From: Megalopta genalis
Lineage: Eukaryota; Arthropoda; Insecta; Hymenoptera; Halictidae
Direction of reading: 5' to 3'
Length of the DNA: 64,000 nt
Assembly: GCF_051020955.1 (NCBI RefSeq)
Contig: NW_027476332.1
Span: forward strand, 186,001-250,000
Part shown: in pieces, positions 1-12,479 of the stretch
Numbering within the stretch: position 1 is the stretch's first letter
How the letters are laid out: each line of letters starts with the position of its first letter
Made by a program: the position numbers and the translations under genes
The notes under the pieces: generated by a model
Database searches by the model: none
Told to the model about the DNA's origin: nothing
Seen by the model: the letters and a program-made list of their open reading frames with translations, nothing else

Positions 1-2009
1 GATTTTGAAGCTAACTCGTTTGACCGTCTGCATTTGATGCCATATCACTTATATCCCAAGTGTTTGAACCTAAATTATTTTTTAAGCATGGATTTGAAGG
101 TGAACCTTCTACATCGCATTGATTTGAAGCTAAATCATGAGTTTCGCATGGATTAGAAGCCAACTCGTTTGTTTCGCCTGCATTTGAAGCTATATCATTT
201 ATGTCGCAAGTATTTGAAGCTAAATCATTTGTGTTGCATGGATTTGAAGCGCATCCTTCTACTTCGCATTGATTAGAAGCTAAATCAAGTTTATCGCATG
301 GATTTTGAAGCTAACTCGTTTGATCGTCTGCATTTGAAGCTATATCACTTATATCCCAAGTGTTTGAAGCTAAATTATTTGTTGCGCATGGATTTGAAGG
401 TAAATCTCCTACATCGCATTGATTTGAAGCTAAATCATGAGTTTCGCATGGATTAGAAGCTAACTCGTTTGTTTCGCCTGCATTTGAAGCTATATCATTC
501 ATATCGCAAGTATTCGAAGCTAAATCATTTGTTAAGCATGGATTTGAAGGTAAACCTTCTACATCGCATTGATTTGAAGCTAAATCGTGGGTTTCGCATA
601 GATATGAAGCTAACTCGTTTGTTTCGTCTGCATTTGAAGCTGTATCACTTATACCGCAAGTATCTGGACCTAAATCATTTGTTTCGCATGGATTGGAAGC
701 TAAGCCTTCTACTTAGCATTGATTTGAAGCTCAATCAAGTTTATCGCATGGATTTTGAAGCTAACTCGTTTGATCGTCTGTATTTGAAGCTATATCACTT
801 ATATCCCAAGTGATTGAAGCTGAATCATTTGTTTCGCATGGATTTGAAGCTGAACCTTCTACATCGCATTGATTTTCAGCTAAATCATGAGTTTCGCATT
901 GATTAGAAGCTAACTCGTTTGTTTCGCCTGCATTTGAAGCTATATCATTTATATCGCTAGTATTTGAAGCTAAATCATTTGTGTTGCATGGATTTGAAGC
1001 TCATCCTTCTACTTCGCATTGATTTGAAGATAAATCATGAGTTTCGCATAGATATGAAGCTATCTCGTTTGTTTCGTCTGCATTTGAAGCTGTATCACTT
1101 ATACCGCAAGTATCTGAACCTAAATCATTTGTTTCGCATGGATTGGAAGCTAGTCCTTCTATTTCGCATTGATTTGAAGCTAAATCAATTTTATCGCATG
1201 GATTTTGAAGCTAACTCGTTTGTTTCGCCTGCATTTGAAGCTATATCATTTATATCGCAAGTATGTGAAGCTAAATCATTTGTGTTCCACGGATTTGAAG
1301 CTAATCCTTCTACTTCGCATTGATTTGAAGCTAAATCAAGTTTATCGCATGGATTTTGAATCTAACTCGTTTGATCGTCTGCATTTGATGCCGTATCACT
1401 TATATCCCAAGTGCTTGAAGCTAAATCATTTGTTAAGCATGGATTTGAAGGTAAACCTTCTACATCGCATTGATTTGAAGCTAAATCAAATTTATCGCGT
1501 GGATTAGAAGCTAACACGTCTGTTTCGCCTGCATTTGAAGCTATATCATTTATATCGCAAGTATTTGAAGCTAAATCATTTGTGTTGCTTGGATTTGAAG
1601 CACATCCTTCTACTTCGCATTGATTTGAAGCTAAATCAAGTTTATCGCATGGATTTTGAAGCTAACTCGTTTGATCGTCTGTATTTGAAGCTATATCACT
1701 TATATCCCAAGTGTTTGAAGCTAAATCATTTGTTTCGCATGGATTTGAAGCTAAACCTTCTACATCGCATTGATGTGAAGCTAAATCATGAGTTTCGCAT
1801 GGATTAGAAGCTAACTCGTTTGTTTCGCCTGCATTTGAAGCTATATCATTTATATCGCAAGTATTTGAAGCTAAATCATTTGTGTTGCATGGATTTGAAG
1901 CTCATCCTTCTACTTTGCATTGATTTGAAGCTAAATCAAGTTTATCGCATGGATTTTGAAGCTAACTCGTTTGATCGTTTGCATTTGAAGCTATATCACT
2001 TATATCTCA

Positions 2010-2700
2010 AGTGTTTGAAGCTAAATTATTTGTTAAGCATGGATTTGAAGATAAACCTTCTACATCGCATTGATTTGAAGCTAAATCATGAGTTTCGCAA
2101 GGATTAGAAGCTAACTCGTTTGTTTCGCCTGCAGTTGAAGCTATATCATTTATATCGCTAGTATTTGAAGCTAAATCATTTGTGTTGCATGGATTTGAAG
2201 CTCATCCTTCTATTTCGCATTGATTTGAAGCTAAATCAAATTTATCGCGTGGATTATGTAGCTAACTCGTTTGATCGTCTGCATTTGAAGCTATATCACT
2301 TATATCTCAAGTGTTTGAAGCTAAATTATTTGTTAAGCATGGATTTGAAGGTAAACCTTCCACATCGCATTGATTTGAAGCTAAATCAAGTTTATCGCAT
2401 TGATTTTGAAGCTAACTCGTTTGATCGCCTGCATTTGAAGCTATATCACATATATCACAAGTGTTGGAAGCTAAATCATTTGTTGCGCATGGATTTGAAG
2501 GTCAACCTTCTACATCGCATTGATTTGAAGCTAAATCATGAGTTTCGCATGGATTAGAAGCTAACTCGATTGTTTCGCCTGCATTTGAAGCTATAGCATT
2601 TATATCGCAAGTATTTGAAGCTAAATCATTTGTGTTGCATGGATTTGAAGCTCATCCTTCTACTTTGCATTGATTTGAAGCTAAATCAAGTTTATCGCAT
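2010..2700. repeat. Direct duplication, copy 1 of 2 (offset about 1,501 bp)
   Basis: This block matches 3,510-4,200. Shared rare variants include the HOR segment with AAATTTATCGCGTGGATTA followed by TGTAGC, the TATATCGCTAG monomer just upstream and a CATATATCACAAGTG monomer downstream. The offset is 1,501 rather than 1,500 because the second copy carries one extra T near 3,541 (GCATTGGATTTG). Boundaries are approximate because flanking monomers are also similar. Confidence 0.7.
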
Positions 2701-3509
2701 GGATTTTGAAGCTAACTCGTTTGATCGTTTGCATTTGAAGCTATATCACTTATATCTCAAGTGTTTGAAGCTAAATTATTTGTTAAGCATGGATTTGAAG
2801 ATAAACCATCTACATCGCATTGATTTGAAGCTAAATCATGAGTTTCGCAAGGATTAGAAGCTAACTCGTTTGTTTCGCCTGCAGTTGAAGCTATATCATT
2901 TATATCGCAAGTATTTGAAGCTAAATCATTTGTGTTCCACGGATTAGAAGCTAATCCTTCTACTTCGCATTGATTTGAAGCTAAATCAAGTTTATCGCAT
3001 GGATTTTGAAGCTAACTCGTTTGATCGTCTGCATTTGAAGCTATATCACTTATATCCCAAGTTTTTGAAGCTAAATCATTTGTTAAGCATGGATTTGAAG
3101 GTAAACCTTCTATATCGCATTGATTTGAAGCTAAATCATGAGTTTCGCATAGATATGAAGCTAACTCGTTTGTTTCGTCTGCATTTGAAGCTGTATCACT
3201 TATACCGCAAGTATCTGAACCTAAATCATTTGCTTCGCATGGATTGGAAGCTAAGCCTTCTACTTCGCATTGATTTGAAGCTAAATCAATTTTATCGCAT
3301 GGATTTTGAAGTTAACTCGTTTGATCGTCTGCATTTCAAGCTATATCTCTTATATCCCAAGTGTTTGAAGCTTAATCATTTGTTGCGCATGGATTTGAAG
3401 GTGAACCTTCTACATCGCATTAATTTGAAGCTAAGTCATGAGTTTCGCATGGATTAGAAGCTAACTCGTTTGTTTCGCCTGCATTTGAAGCTATATCATT
3501 TATATCGCA

Positions 3510-4200
3510 AGTATTTGAAGCTAAATTATTTGTTAAGCATTGGATTTGAAGATAAAGCTTCTACATCGCATTGATTTGAAGCTAAATCATGAGTTTCGCA
3601 AGGATTAGAAGCTAACTCGTTTGTTTCGCCTGCATTTGAAGCTATATCATTTATATCGCTAGTATTTGAAGCTAAATCATTAGTTTTGCATGGATTTGAA
3701 GCTCATCCTTCTATTTCGCATTGATTTGAAGCTAAATCAAATTTATCGCGTGGATTATGTAGCTAACTCGTTTGATCGTCTGCATTTGAAGCTATATCAC
3801 TTATATCCCAAGTGTTTGAAGCTAAATTATTTGTTAAGCATGGATTTGGAGGTAAACCTTCCACATCGCATTGATTTGAAGCTAAATCAAGTTTATCGTA
3901 TTGATTTTGAAGCTAACTCGTTTGATCGCCTGCATTTGAAGCTATATCACATATATCACAAGTGTTTGAAGCTAAATCATTTGTTGAGCATGGATTTGAA
4001 GGTCAACCTTCTACATCGCATTGATTTGAAGCTAAATCATGAGTTTCGCATGGATTAGAAGCTAACTCGATTGTTTCGCCTGCATTTGAAGCTATAGCAT
4101 TTATATCGCAAGTATTTGAAGCTAAATCATTTGTGTTGCATGGATTTGAAGCTCATCCTTCTACTTCGCATTGATTTGAAGCTAAATCAAGTTTATCGCA
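3510..4200. repeat. Direct duplication, copy 2 of 2 (offset about 1,501 bp)
   Basis: This is the second copy of 2,010-2,700. It has the extra T near 3,541 and point differences such as TATATCCCAAG in place of TATATCTCAAG near 3,810. The downstream portion, with the rare TATAGCATTTATATCGC monomer, recurs near 4,990, 6,340 and 7,540, so this block was reused in later rearrangements. Confidence 0.7.
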
Positions 4201-5552
4201 TGGATTTTGAAGCTAACTCGTTTAATCGTCTGCATTTGATGCTATATCACTTATATCCAAGTGTTTGAAGCTAAATTATTTGTTAAGCATGGATTTGAAG
4301 TTAAACCTCCTACATCGCATTGATTTGAAGCTAAATCATGAGTTTCGCATGGATTAGAATCTAACACGTTTGTTTCGCCTGCATTTGAAGCTATATCATT
4401 TATATCGCAAGTATTTGAAGCGAAATCATTTGTTAAGCATGGATTTGAAGGTAAACCTTCTACATCGCATTGATTTGAAGCTAAATCATGAGTTTCGCAT
4501 GGATTAGAAGCTAACTCGTTTGTTTCGCCTGCATTTGAAGCTATATCATTCATATCGCAAGTATTTGAAGCTAAATCATTTGTGTTGCTTGGATTTGAAG
4601 CTCATCCTTCTACTTCGCATTGATTTGAAGCTAAATCAAGTTTATCGCATGGATTTTGAAGCTAACTCGTTTGACCGTCTGCATTTGAAGCTATATCATT
4701 TATATCGCAAGTATTAGAAGCTAAATCATTTGTATTGCATGGATTTGAAGGTAAACCTTCCACATCGCCTTGATTTGAAGCTCAATCAAGTTTATCGCAT
4801 GGATTTTGAAGCTAACTCGTTTGATCGTCTGTATTTGAAGCTATATCACTTATATCACAAGTGTTTGAAGCTAAATCATTTGTTGCGCATGGATTTGAAG
4901 GTCAACCTTCTACATCGCATTGATTTGAAGCTAAATCATGAGTTTCGCATGGATTAGAAGCTAACTCGATTGTTTCGCCTGCATTTGAAGCTATAGCATT
5001 TATATCGCAAGTATTTGAAGCTAAATCATTTGTGTTGCATGGATTTGAAGCTCATCCTTCTACTTCGCATTGATTTGAAGCTAAATCAAGTTTATCGCAT
5101 GGATTTTGAAGCTAACTCGTTTAATCGTCTGCATTTGAAGCTATATCACTTATATCCAAGTGTTTGAAGCTAAATCATTTGTTAAGCATGGATTTGAAGG
5201 TAAACCTTCTATATCGCATTGATTTGAAGCTAAATCATGAGTTTCGCATAGATATGAAGCTAACTCGTTTGTTTGGTCTGCATTTGAAGCTGTATCACTT
5301 ATACCGCAAGTATCTGAACCTAAATCATTTGCTTCGCATGGATTGGAAGCTAAGCCTTCTACTTCGCATTGATTTGAAGCTAAATCAATTTTATCGCATG
5401 GATTTTGAAGCTAACTCGTTTGATCGTCTGCATTTCAAGCTATATCACTTATATCCCAAGTGTTTGAAGCTAAATCATTTGTTGCGCATGGATTTGAAGG
5501 TGAACCTTCTTCATCGCATTGATGTGAAGCTAAATCATGAGTTTCGCATGGA

Positions 5553-6300
5553 TTAGAAGCTAACTCGTTTGTTTCGCCTGCATTTGAAGCTATATCATTT
5601 ATATCGCAAGTATTTGAAGCTAAATCATTTGTGTTGCATGGATTTGAAGCTCATCCTTCTACTTTGCATTGATTTGAAGCTAAATCAAGTTTATCGCATG
5701 GATTTTGAAGCTAACTCGTTTGATCGTTTGCATTTGAAGCTATATCACTTATATCCAAGTGTTTGAAGCTAAATTATTTGTTAAGCATGGATTTGAAGGT
5801 AAACCTTCTACATCGCATTGATTTGTAGCTAAATCATGAGTTTCGCATGGATTAGAAGCTAACTCGTTTGTTTCGCCTGCATTTGAAGCTAATCATTTAT
5901 ATCGCAAGTATTTGAAGCTAAATCATTTGTTAAGCGTGGATTTGAAGGTAAACCTTCTACATCGCATTGATTTGAAACTAAATCATGAGATTCGCATGGA
6001 TTAGAAGCTAACACGTTTGTTTTGCTTGCATTTGAAGCTATATCATTTATATCGCTAGTATTTGAAGCTGAATTATTTGTGTTGCATGGATTTGAAGCTA
6101 ATCCTTCTACATCGCATTGATTTGAAGCTAAATCATGTGTTTCGCATGGATTTGAGGCTAACTCGTTTGTTTCGCCTGCAATTGAAGATATATCATTTAT
6201 ATCGCAAGTATTTGAAACTAAGTCATTTGTATTGCATGGATTTGAAGGTAAACCTTCCACATCGCATTGATTTGAAGCTAAATCAAGTTTATCGCATGGA
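5553..6300. repeat. 748-bp tandem duplication, copy 1
   Basis: This copy is followed directly by a second at 6,301-7,048. The block includes GAAGCTAATCATTTATATCG (a monomer two bases short), TTAAGCGTGGATTTG, TGTTTTGCTTGCATTTG and CCTGCAATTGAAGATATATC, all rare elsewhere and repeated at +748. The length is 750 minus the two-base deletion. Partial third copies, sharing GTTTAATCGTCTG and GATTTGTAGC, appear around 7,048-7,260 and 7,647-8,140. Confidence 0.8.
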
Positions 6301-7048
6301 TTAGAAGCTAACTCGATTGTTTCGCCTGCATTTGAAGCTATAGCATTTATATCGCAAGTATTTGAAGCTAAATCATTTGTGTTGCATGGATTTGAAGCTC
6401 ATCCTTCTACTTCGCATTGATTTGAAGCTAAATCAAGTTTATCGCATGGATTTTGAAGCTAACTCGTTTAATCGTCTGCATTTGAAGCTATATCACTTAT
6501 ATCCAAGTGTTTGAAGCTAAATTATTTGTTAAGCATGGATTTGAAGGTAAACCTTCTACATCGCATTGATTTGTAGCTAAATCATGAGTTTCGCATGGAT
6601 TAGAAGCTAACTCGTTTGTTTCGCCTGCATTTGAAGCTAATCATTTATATCGCAAGTATTTGAAGCTAAATCATTTGTTAAGCGTGGATTTGAAGGTAAA
6701 CCTTCTACATCGCATTGATTTGAAACTAAATCATGAGATTCGCATGGATTAGAAGCTAACACGTTTGTTTTGCTTGCATTTGAAGCTATATCATTTATAT
6801 CGCTAGTATTTGAAGCTGAATTATTTGTGTTGCATGGATTTGAAGCTAATCCTTCTACATCGCATTGATTTGAAGCTAAATCATGTGTTTCGCATGGATT
6901 TGAGGCTAACTCGTTTGTTTCGCCTGCAATTGAAGATATATCATTTATATCGCAAGTATTTGAAACTAAATCATTTGTATTGCATGGATTTGAAGGTAAA
7001 CCTTCCACATCGCATTGATTTGAAGCTAAATCAAGTTTATCGCATGGA
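6301..7048. repeat. 748-bp tandem duplication, copy 2
   Basis: This is the adjacent second copy of 5,553-6,300 and carries the same rare monomers and the same two-base deletion near 6,636. A small difference is AAACTAAATC near 6,965, where copy 1 has AAACTAAGTC near 6,217. Direct adjacency of the copies points to unequal crossover or replication slippage rather than transposition. Confidence 0.8.
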
Positions 7049-9415
7049 TTTTGAAGCTAACTCGTTTAATCGTCTGCATTTGAAGCTATATCACTTATAT
7101 CCAAGTGTTTGAAGCTAAATTATTTGTTAAGCATGGATTTGAAGGTAAACCTTCTACATCGCATTGATTTGTAGCTAAATCATGAGTTTCGCATGGATTA
7201 GAAGCTAACTCGTTTGTTTCGCCTGCATTTGAAGCTAATCATTTATATCGCAAGTATTTGAAGCTAAATCATTTGTGTTGCATGGATTTGAAGCTCATCC
7301 TTCTACTTCGTATTGATTTGAAGCTAAATCAAGTTTATCGCATGGATTTTGAAGCTAACTCGTTTAATCGTCTGCATTTGAAGCTATATCACTTATATCT
7401 CAAGTGTTTGAAGCTAAATTATTTGTTAAGCATGGATTTGAAGGTAAACCTTCTACATCGCATTGATTTGAAGCTAAATCATGAGTTTCGCATGGATTAG
7501 AAGCTAACTCGATTGTTTCGCCTGCATTTGAAGCTATAGCATTTATATCGCAAGTATTTGAAGCTAAATCATTTGTGTTGCATGGATTTGAAGCTCATCC
7601 TTCTACTTCGCATTGATTTGAAGCTAAATCAAGTTTATCGCATGGATTTTGAAGCTAACTCGTTTAATCGTCTGCATTTGAAGCTATATCACTTATATCC
7701 AAGTGTTTGAAGCTAAATTATTTGTTAAGCATGGATTTGAAGGTAAACCTTCTACATCGCATTGATTTGTAGCTAAATCATGAGTTTCGCATGGATTAGA
7801 AGCTAACTCGTTTGTTTCGCCTGCATTTGAAGCTAATCATTTATATCGCAAGTATTTGAAGCTAAATCATTTGTTAAGCGTGGATTTGAAGGTAAACCTT
7901 CTACATCGCATTGATTTGAAGCTAAATCATGAGATTCGCATGGATTAGAAGCTAACACGTATGTTTTGCCTGCATTTGAAGCTATATCATTTATATCGCT
8001 AGTATTTGAAGCTGAATTATTTGTGTTGCATGGATTTGAAGCTAATCCTTCTACATCGCATTGATTTGAAGCTAAATCATGTGTTTCTCATGGATTTGAG
8101 GCTAACTCGTTTGTTTCGCCTGCAATTGAAGCTATATCATTTATATCGCAAGTATTTGAAGCTAAATCATTTGTGTTCCACGGATTTGAAGCTAATCCTT
8201 CTACTTCGCATTGATTTGAAGCTAAATCAAGTTTATCGCATGGATTTTGAAGCTAACTAGTTTGATCGTCTGCATTTGAAGCTATATCACTTATATCGCA
8301 AGTGTTTGAAGCTAAATCATTTGTTAAGCATGGATTTGAAGTTAAACCTTCTACATCGCATTGATTTGAAGCTAAATCATGAGTTTCGCATAGATATGAA
8401 GCTAACTCGTTTGTTTCGTCTGCATTTGAAGCTGTATCACTTATACCGCAAGTGTCTGAACCTAAATCATTTGTTTCGCATGGATTGGAAGCTAAGCCTT
8501 CTATTTCGCATTGATTTGAAGCTAAATCAATTTTATCGCATGGATTTTGAAGCTAACTCGTTTGATCGTCTGCATTTCAAGCTATATCACTCATATCCCA
8601 AGTGTTTGAAGCTAAATCATTTGTTGCGCATGGATTTGAAGGTGAACCTTCTACATCGCATTGATTTGAAGCTAAATCATGAGTTTCGCATGGATTAGAA
8701 GCTAACTCGTTTGTTTCGCCTGCATTTGAAGCTATATCATTTATATCGCAAGTATTTGAAGTTAAATCATTTGTGTTGCTTGGATTTGAAGCTCATCCTT
8801 CTACTTCGCATTGATTTGAAGCTAAATCAAGTTTATCGCATGGATTTTGAAGCTAACTCGTTTGATCGTATGCATTTGAAGCTATATCACTTATATTGCA
8901 AGTGTTTGATGCTAAATAATTTTGTTCGCATGGATTTGAAGGTAAACCTTCTACATAGCATTGATTTGAAGCTTAATCATGTGTTTTGCATGGATTTGAA
9001 ACTAACCCATTTGTTTCCCCTCCATTCGAAGCTGTATCACTGATATCGCAAGTATCTGATGTTAAATCATTTGTTCCGCATGGATTTGAAGCTAAACCTT
9101 CTACATCGCATTGAATTGAAGCATAATCATGTGTTTTGCATGGATTTGAAGCTGACTCATTTGTTTCCACTCCATTTGAAGCTATATCACTTATATCGCA
9201 AGTATCTGATGTTAAATCATTTGTTCCGCATGGATTTGAAGCTAAACCTTCTAGATCGCATTGATTTGAAGCTAAATCATGTGTTTCGTTAGGATTTGAA
9301 GCTAAACCTTCTACATAGCATTGATTTGAAGCTTAATCATGTGTTTTGCATGGATTTGAAGTTAACTCATTTGTTTCCCCTCCATTTGAAGCTATATCAC
9401 TGATATCGCAAGTAT

Positions 9416-10066
9416 TTGATGTTAAATCATTTGTTTCGCAGGGATTTGAAGCTAAACCTTCTACATCGCATTGATTTGAAGTTAAATCATATGTTTCGCT
9501 TGGATATGAAGCTAGCTCGTTGGTTTCGCATGCTGTTGAAGCTATATCACTTATATCCCAAGTGTTTGAAGCTCAATCATTTGCTTCGCATGGATTTGAA
9601 GCTAATCCTTCTACATCGCATTGATTTGAAACTAAATCAAGTGTTTCGCATGGATTTGAAGCTAACTCGTTTATTTCGCCTGCAGTTTAATCTATATCAC
9701 TTATATTGCAAGTATCTGATGTTAAATCATTTGTTCCGCATGGATTTGAAGCAAAACCTTCTACATCGCATTGACTTGAAGCTAAATCATGTGTTTCGCT
9801 TGGATTTGAAGCTAAACCTTCTACATAGCATTGGTTTGGAGCTTAATCATGTGTTTTGCATGCATTTGAATCTAACTCATTTGTATCCCCTCCATTTGAA
9901 GCTATATCACTTGTATCGCATGTATCTGATGTTAAATCATTTGCTTCGCATGGATTTAAAGCTAAGCCTTCTACATCGCATAGATTGGAAGCTTAATCAT
10001 GTGTTTCGCTTGGATATGAAGCTAACTCGTTTGATTCTTCTCCATTTGAAGCTATATCACTTTTAG
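9416..10066 (+). other. Open stretch of 216 codons in the decapeptide frame; probably not a gene
   Basis: The frame reads as about 21 decapeptides of the type MDLKLNHLFR, rich in Leu, Lys, Asn, His and Arg. It closes at a TAG made by a single substitution in an E-type monomer near 10,064 (CACTTTTAGCCC). It has no non-repeat N-terminus, no visible promoter and no distinct flank. Length follows from the open consensus. It is listed only because it is one of the longest open stretches in the older zone. Confidence 0.15.
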
Positions 10067-10812
10067 CCCAAGTGTTTAAAGCTAAATCATTTGTTTTGCA
10101 TGGATTTGAAGCTAAACCTTCTACATCGCATTGAATTGAAACTAAATCAAGTGTTTCGCATGGATTTGAAGCTAAACCTTCTACATAGCATTGATTTGAA
10201 GCTTAATCATGTGTTTTGCATGGATTTGAAGCTAACTCATTTGTTTCCCCTCCATTTGAAGCTATATCACTTATATCGCAAGTATCTGAAGCTAAAACAT
10301 TTGTTTCGCATGGATTTGCAACTAAGCCTTCTACTTCGCATTGATTTGAAGATAAATCATTTGTTTCGCAAGGATTTTTGAGCTAACTCGTCTGATTCGT
10401 CTGCATTTGAAGCTATATCACTTATATTCCAAGTGTTTGATGCTAAATAATTTTGTTCGCATGGATATGAAGCTAAGCCTTCTACATCGCATTGATTTGA
10501 AGCTAAATCATGTGTTTCGCTTGAATTTGAAGCTAAACCTTCTACATAGCATTGATTTGAAGCTTAACCATGTGTTTTGCATGGATTTGAAGCTAACTCA
10601 TTTGTTTCCCCTCCATTTGAAGCTATATCACTGATATCGCATGTATCTGATGTTAAATCATTTGCTTCGCATAGATTTGAAGCTAAACTTTCTACATCGC
10701 ATTGATTTGCTGCTTAATCATTTGTTTCGCATGGATTTGAAGCTAAATCGTTTGTTCCGCATGCAGTTGAAGCTATATCTACTATATCCCAAGTGTTTGA
10801 AGCTCAATCATT

Positions 10813-11406
10813 TCATTCGCATAGATTTGAAGCTAAACCTTCTACATCGCATTCATTTGAAACTAAATCATTTGTGTCGCATTGATTTGAAGCTAAACCT
10901 TCTACATCGCATTGATTTGATGCTAAATCATTTGTGTCGCATGGATTTGAAGCTAAACCATCTACATCGCATTGATTTGAAGCTAAATCATGTGTTTCGC
11001 TTGGATTTGAAGCTAACTCGTATATTTCGTCTGCATTTGAAGCTATATCACATATATCGCAAGTATCTGAAAGTAAATCATTTGTTTCGCTTGGATTTGA
11101 ATCTAACTCCTCTGTTTCCTCTGCATTTAAAGCTATATCACTTATATCGCAAGTAACTGAATCTAAATCATTTTTGTCGCATGGATTTGATGCTAAACCT
11201 TCTACATCGCATTCATTTGAAGCTAAAGCATGTGATTCTCTTGGATGTGAAGCTAACTCGTTTGTTTCGTCTGCAGTTGAATCTATGTCACTTATATCGC
11301 AAGTATTTGAAGCTAACTCATTCGTTCCGCATGGATTTGAAGCTAAGCATTCTACTTTGCATTGATTTGAAGCTAAATCATGTGTTTCGCTTGGATATGA
11401 AGCCAT
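10813..11406 (-). other. Longest antisense open stretch (197 codons), acidic decapeptides; probably not a gene
   Basis: The minus frame reads as decapeptides of the type CETNDLASNP and CDVEGLASNP, with a Cys every tenth residue and a net acidic charge. It is the longest minus-strand open stretch I can see. Elsewhere in the zone the frame is cut by GAAGCTTA and GAAGCTCA variants, which create TAA and TGA on the minus strand. A periodic Cys/Asp/Asn peptide could suggest a secreted structural or metal-binding protein. Nothing supports expression: there is no signal peptide, no unique terminus, and the frame breaks on both sides. Confidence 0.15.
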
Positions 11407-11786
11407 CTCGTTTGTTTCGCATGCAGTTGAAGCAATATCGCCTATATCCTAAGTGTTTGAAGCTCAATCATTTGCTTCGCACGGATTTGTAGCTAATCAT
11501 CCTACATCGCATTGATTTGAAGCTAAATCATGTGTTTCGCTTGGATATGAAGCTAACTCCTTTGTTTCGTCTGAATTTGAAGCTATATCAATTATATCGC
11601 AAGTATTTGAAGCTCAATCATTTGTTTCGCATGGATTTGAAGCTAAACCTTCTACATCGCATTGATTTGCTGCTTAGTCATGTGGTTCGCATGAATTTGA
11701 AGCTAAATCTTTTGTTTCGCATGCAGTTAAAGCTATATCACTTATATCCCAAGTGATTGAAGCTCAATCATTAGATTCGCATATAT

Positions 11787-12479
11787 TTGAAGCTAAACCT
11801 TCTACATCGCATTGATTTGAAGCTAAATCATGTGTCTCACTTGGATTTGAATCTAACTCGTTTGATTCGTCTGCATTTGAAGCTATATCACTTGTATCGC
11901 AAGTATCTGAAGCTAAATCGTATGTTTCGCATGGAATTGAAGCTAAACCTTATACATCGCATTTATTTCAAGCCAAATCATGTGATTCTCTTGGATTTGA
12001 AGCTAAACCTTCTACATCGCATTGATTTTCTGCTAAATTATGTGTTTCGCTTGGATTTGATGCTAACTCGTTTGATTCGGCTGCATTTGAAGCTATATCA
12101 CTTATATCACATGTATCTGATGCTAAATCATTTGTTTCGCATGGATTTGAAGCTAAACCTTCTACATCGCATTGATTTGAAGCTAAATCATGCGTTTCGC
12201 TTGGATTGGAAGGTAACTCATTTGTTTCGTATGCGTTTGCAGGTATATCACTTATATCGCAATTATCTGAAGCTAAATCATTGGTTTCGAATGGATTTGA
12301 AGCAAAACCTTCTACATCGCATTGATTTGCTGCTAAGTCATGTGTTTGGCATAGATTTGAAGCTAAATCGTTTGTTCCGCACGCATTTGAAGCTATATCT
12401 CCTATATCCCAAGTGTTTGAGGCTCAATAATTTCATTCACATAGATTTGAAGCTAAACCTTCTACATCGCATTGATTAG
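11787..12479 (+). other. Open stretch of 230 codons in the plus decapeptide frame; probably not a gene
   Basis: This is the longest plus-frame run in the older zone, reading MDLKLNLLHR-type and LHLKLYHLYR-type decapeptides throughout. It ends at a GATTAG created by a T-to-A change (GCATTGATTAGAAGC near 12,476). The same codon is a common substitution throughout the array and is fixed in the HOR D-type monomer. Codon content simply follows the DNA monomer. Confidence 0.15.
12114..12263. repeat. Reference 150-bp pentamer A-B-C-D-E in the older zone
   Basis: This unit runs A, B, C, D, E in order. Its tails are AATCATTTGTTTCGCATG, AACCTTCTACATCGCATT, AATCATGCGTTTCGCTTG, ACTCATTTGTTTCGTATG and TATCACTTATATCGCAAT. 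The next monomer starts a new A at 12,264, giving exactly 150 bases. It is a good sample of the ancestral organisation before dimerisation into 300-bp units. Confidence 0.85.

Larger units (their letters stand above)
1..8900. repeat. Region I: 300-bp higher-order repeat array with local block duplications
   Basis: This stretch is organised as ten-monomer, 300-bp units made of two diverged pentamers. Diagnostic monomers are the C-type tail with AATCAAGTTTATCGCATG, the D-type variant beginning GATTTTGAAG and containing GTTTGATCG, and the D-type variant beginning GATTAGAAG. Local duplications scramble the phase. Small indels are frequent: TATATCCAAGTG (one base short) near 4,250, 5,150 and 5,755, and GAAGCTAATCATT (two bases short) near 5,888, 6,636, 7,232 and 7,833. 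No gene is seen. The right edge is set where the GATTTTGAAG/GTTTGATCG monomer last occurs, near 8,870, before the heterogeneous zone. Confidence 0.85.
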
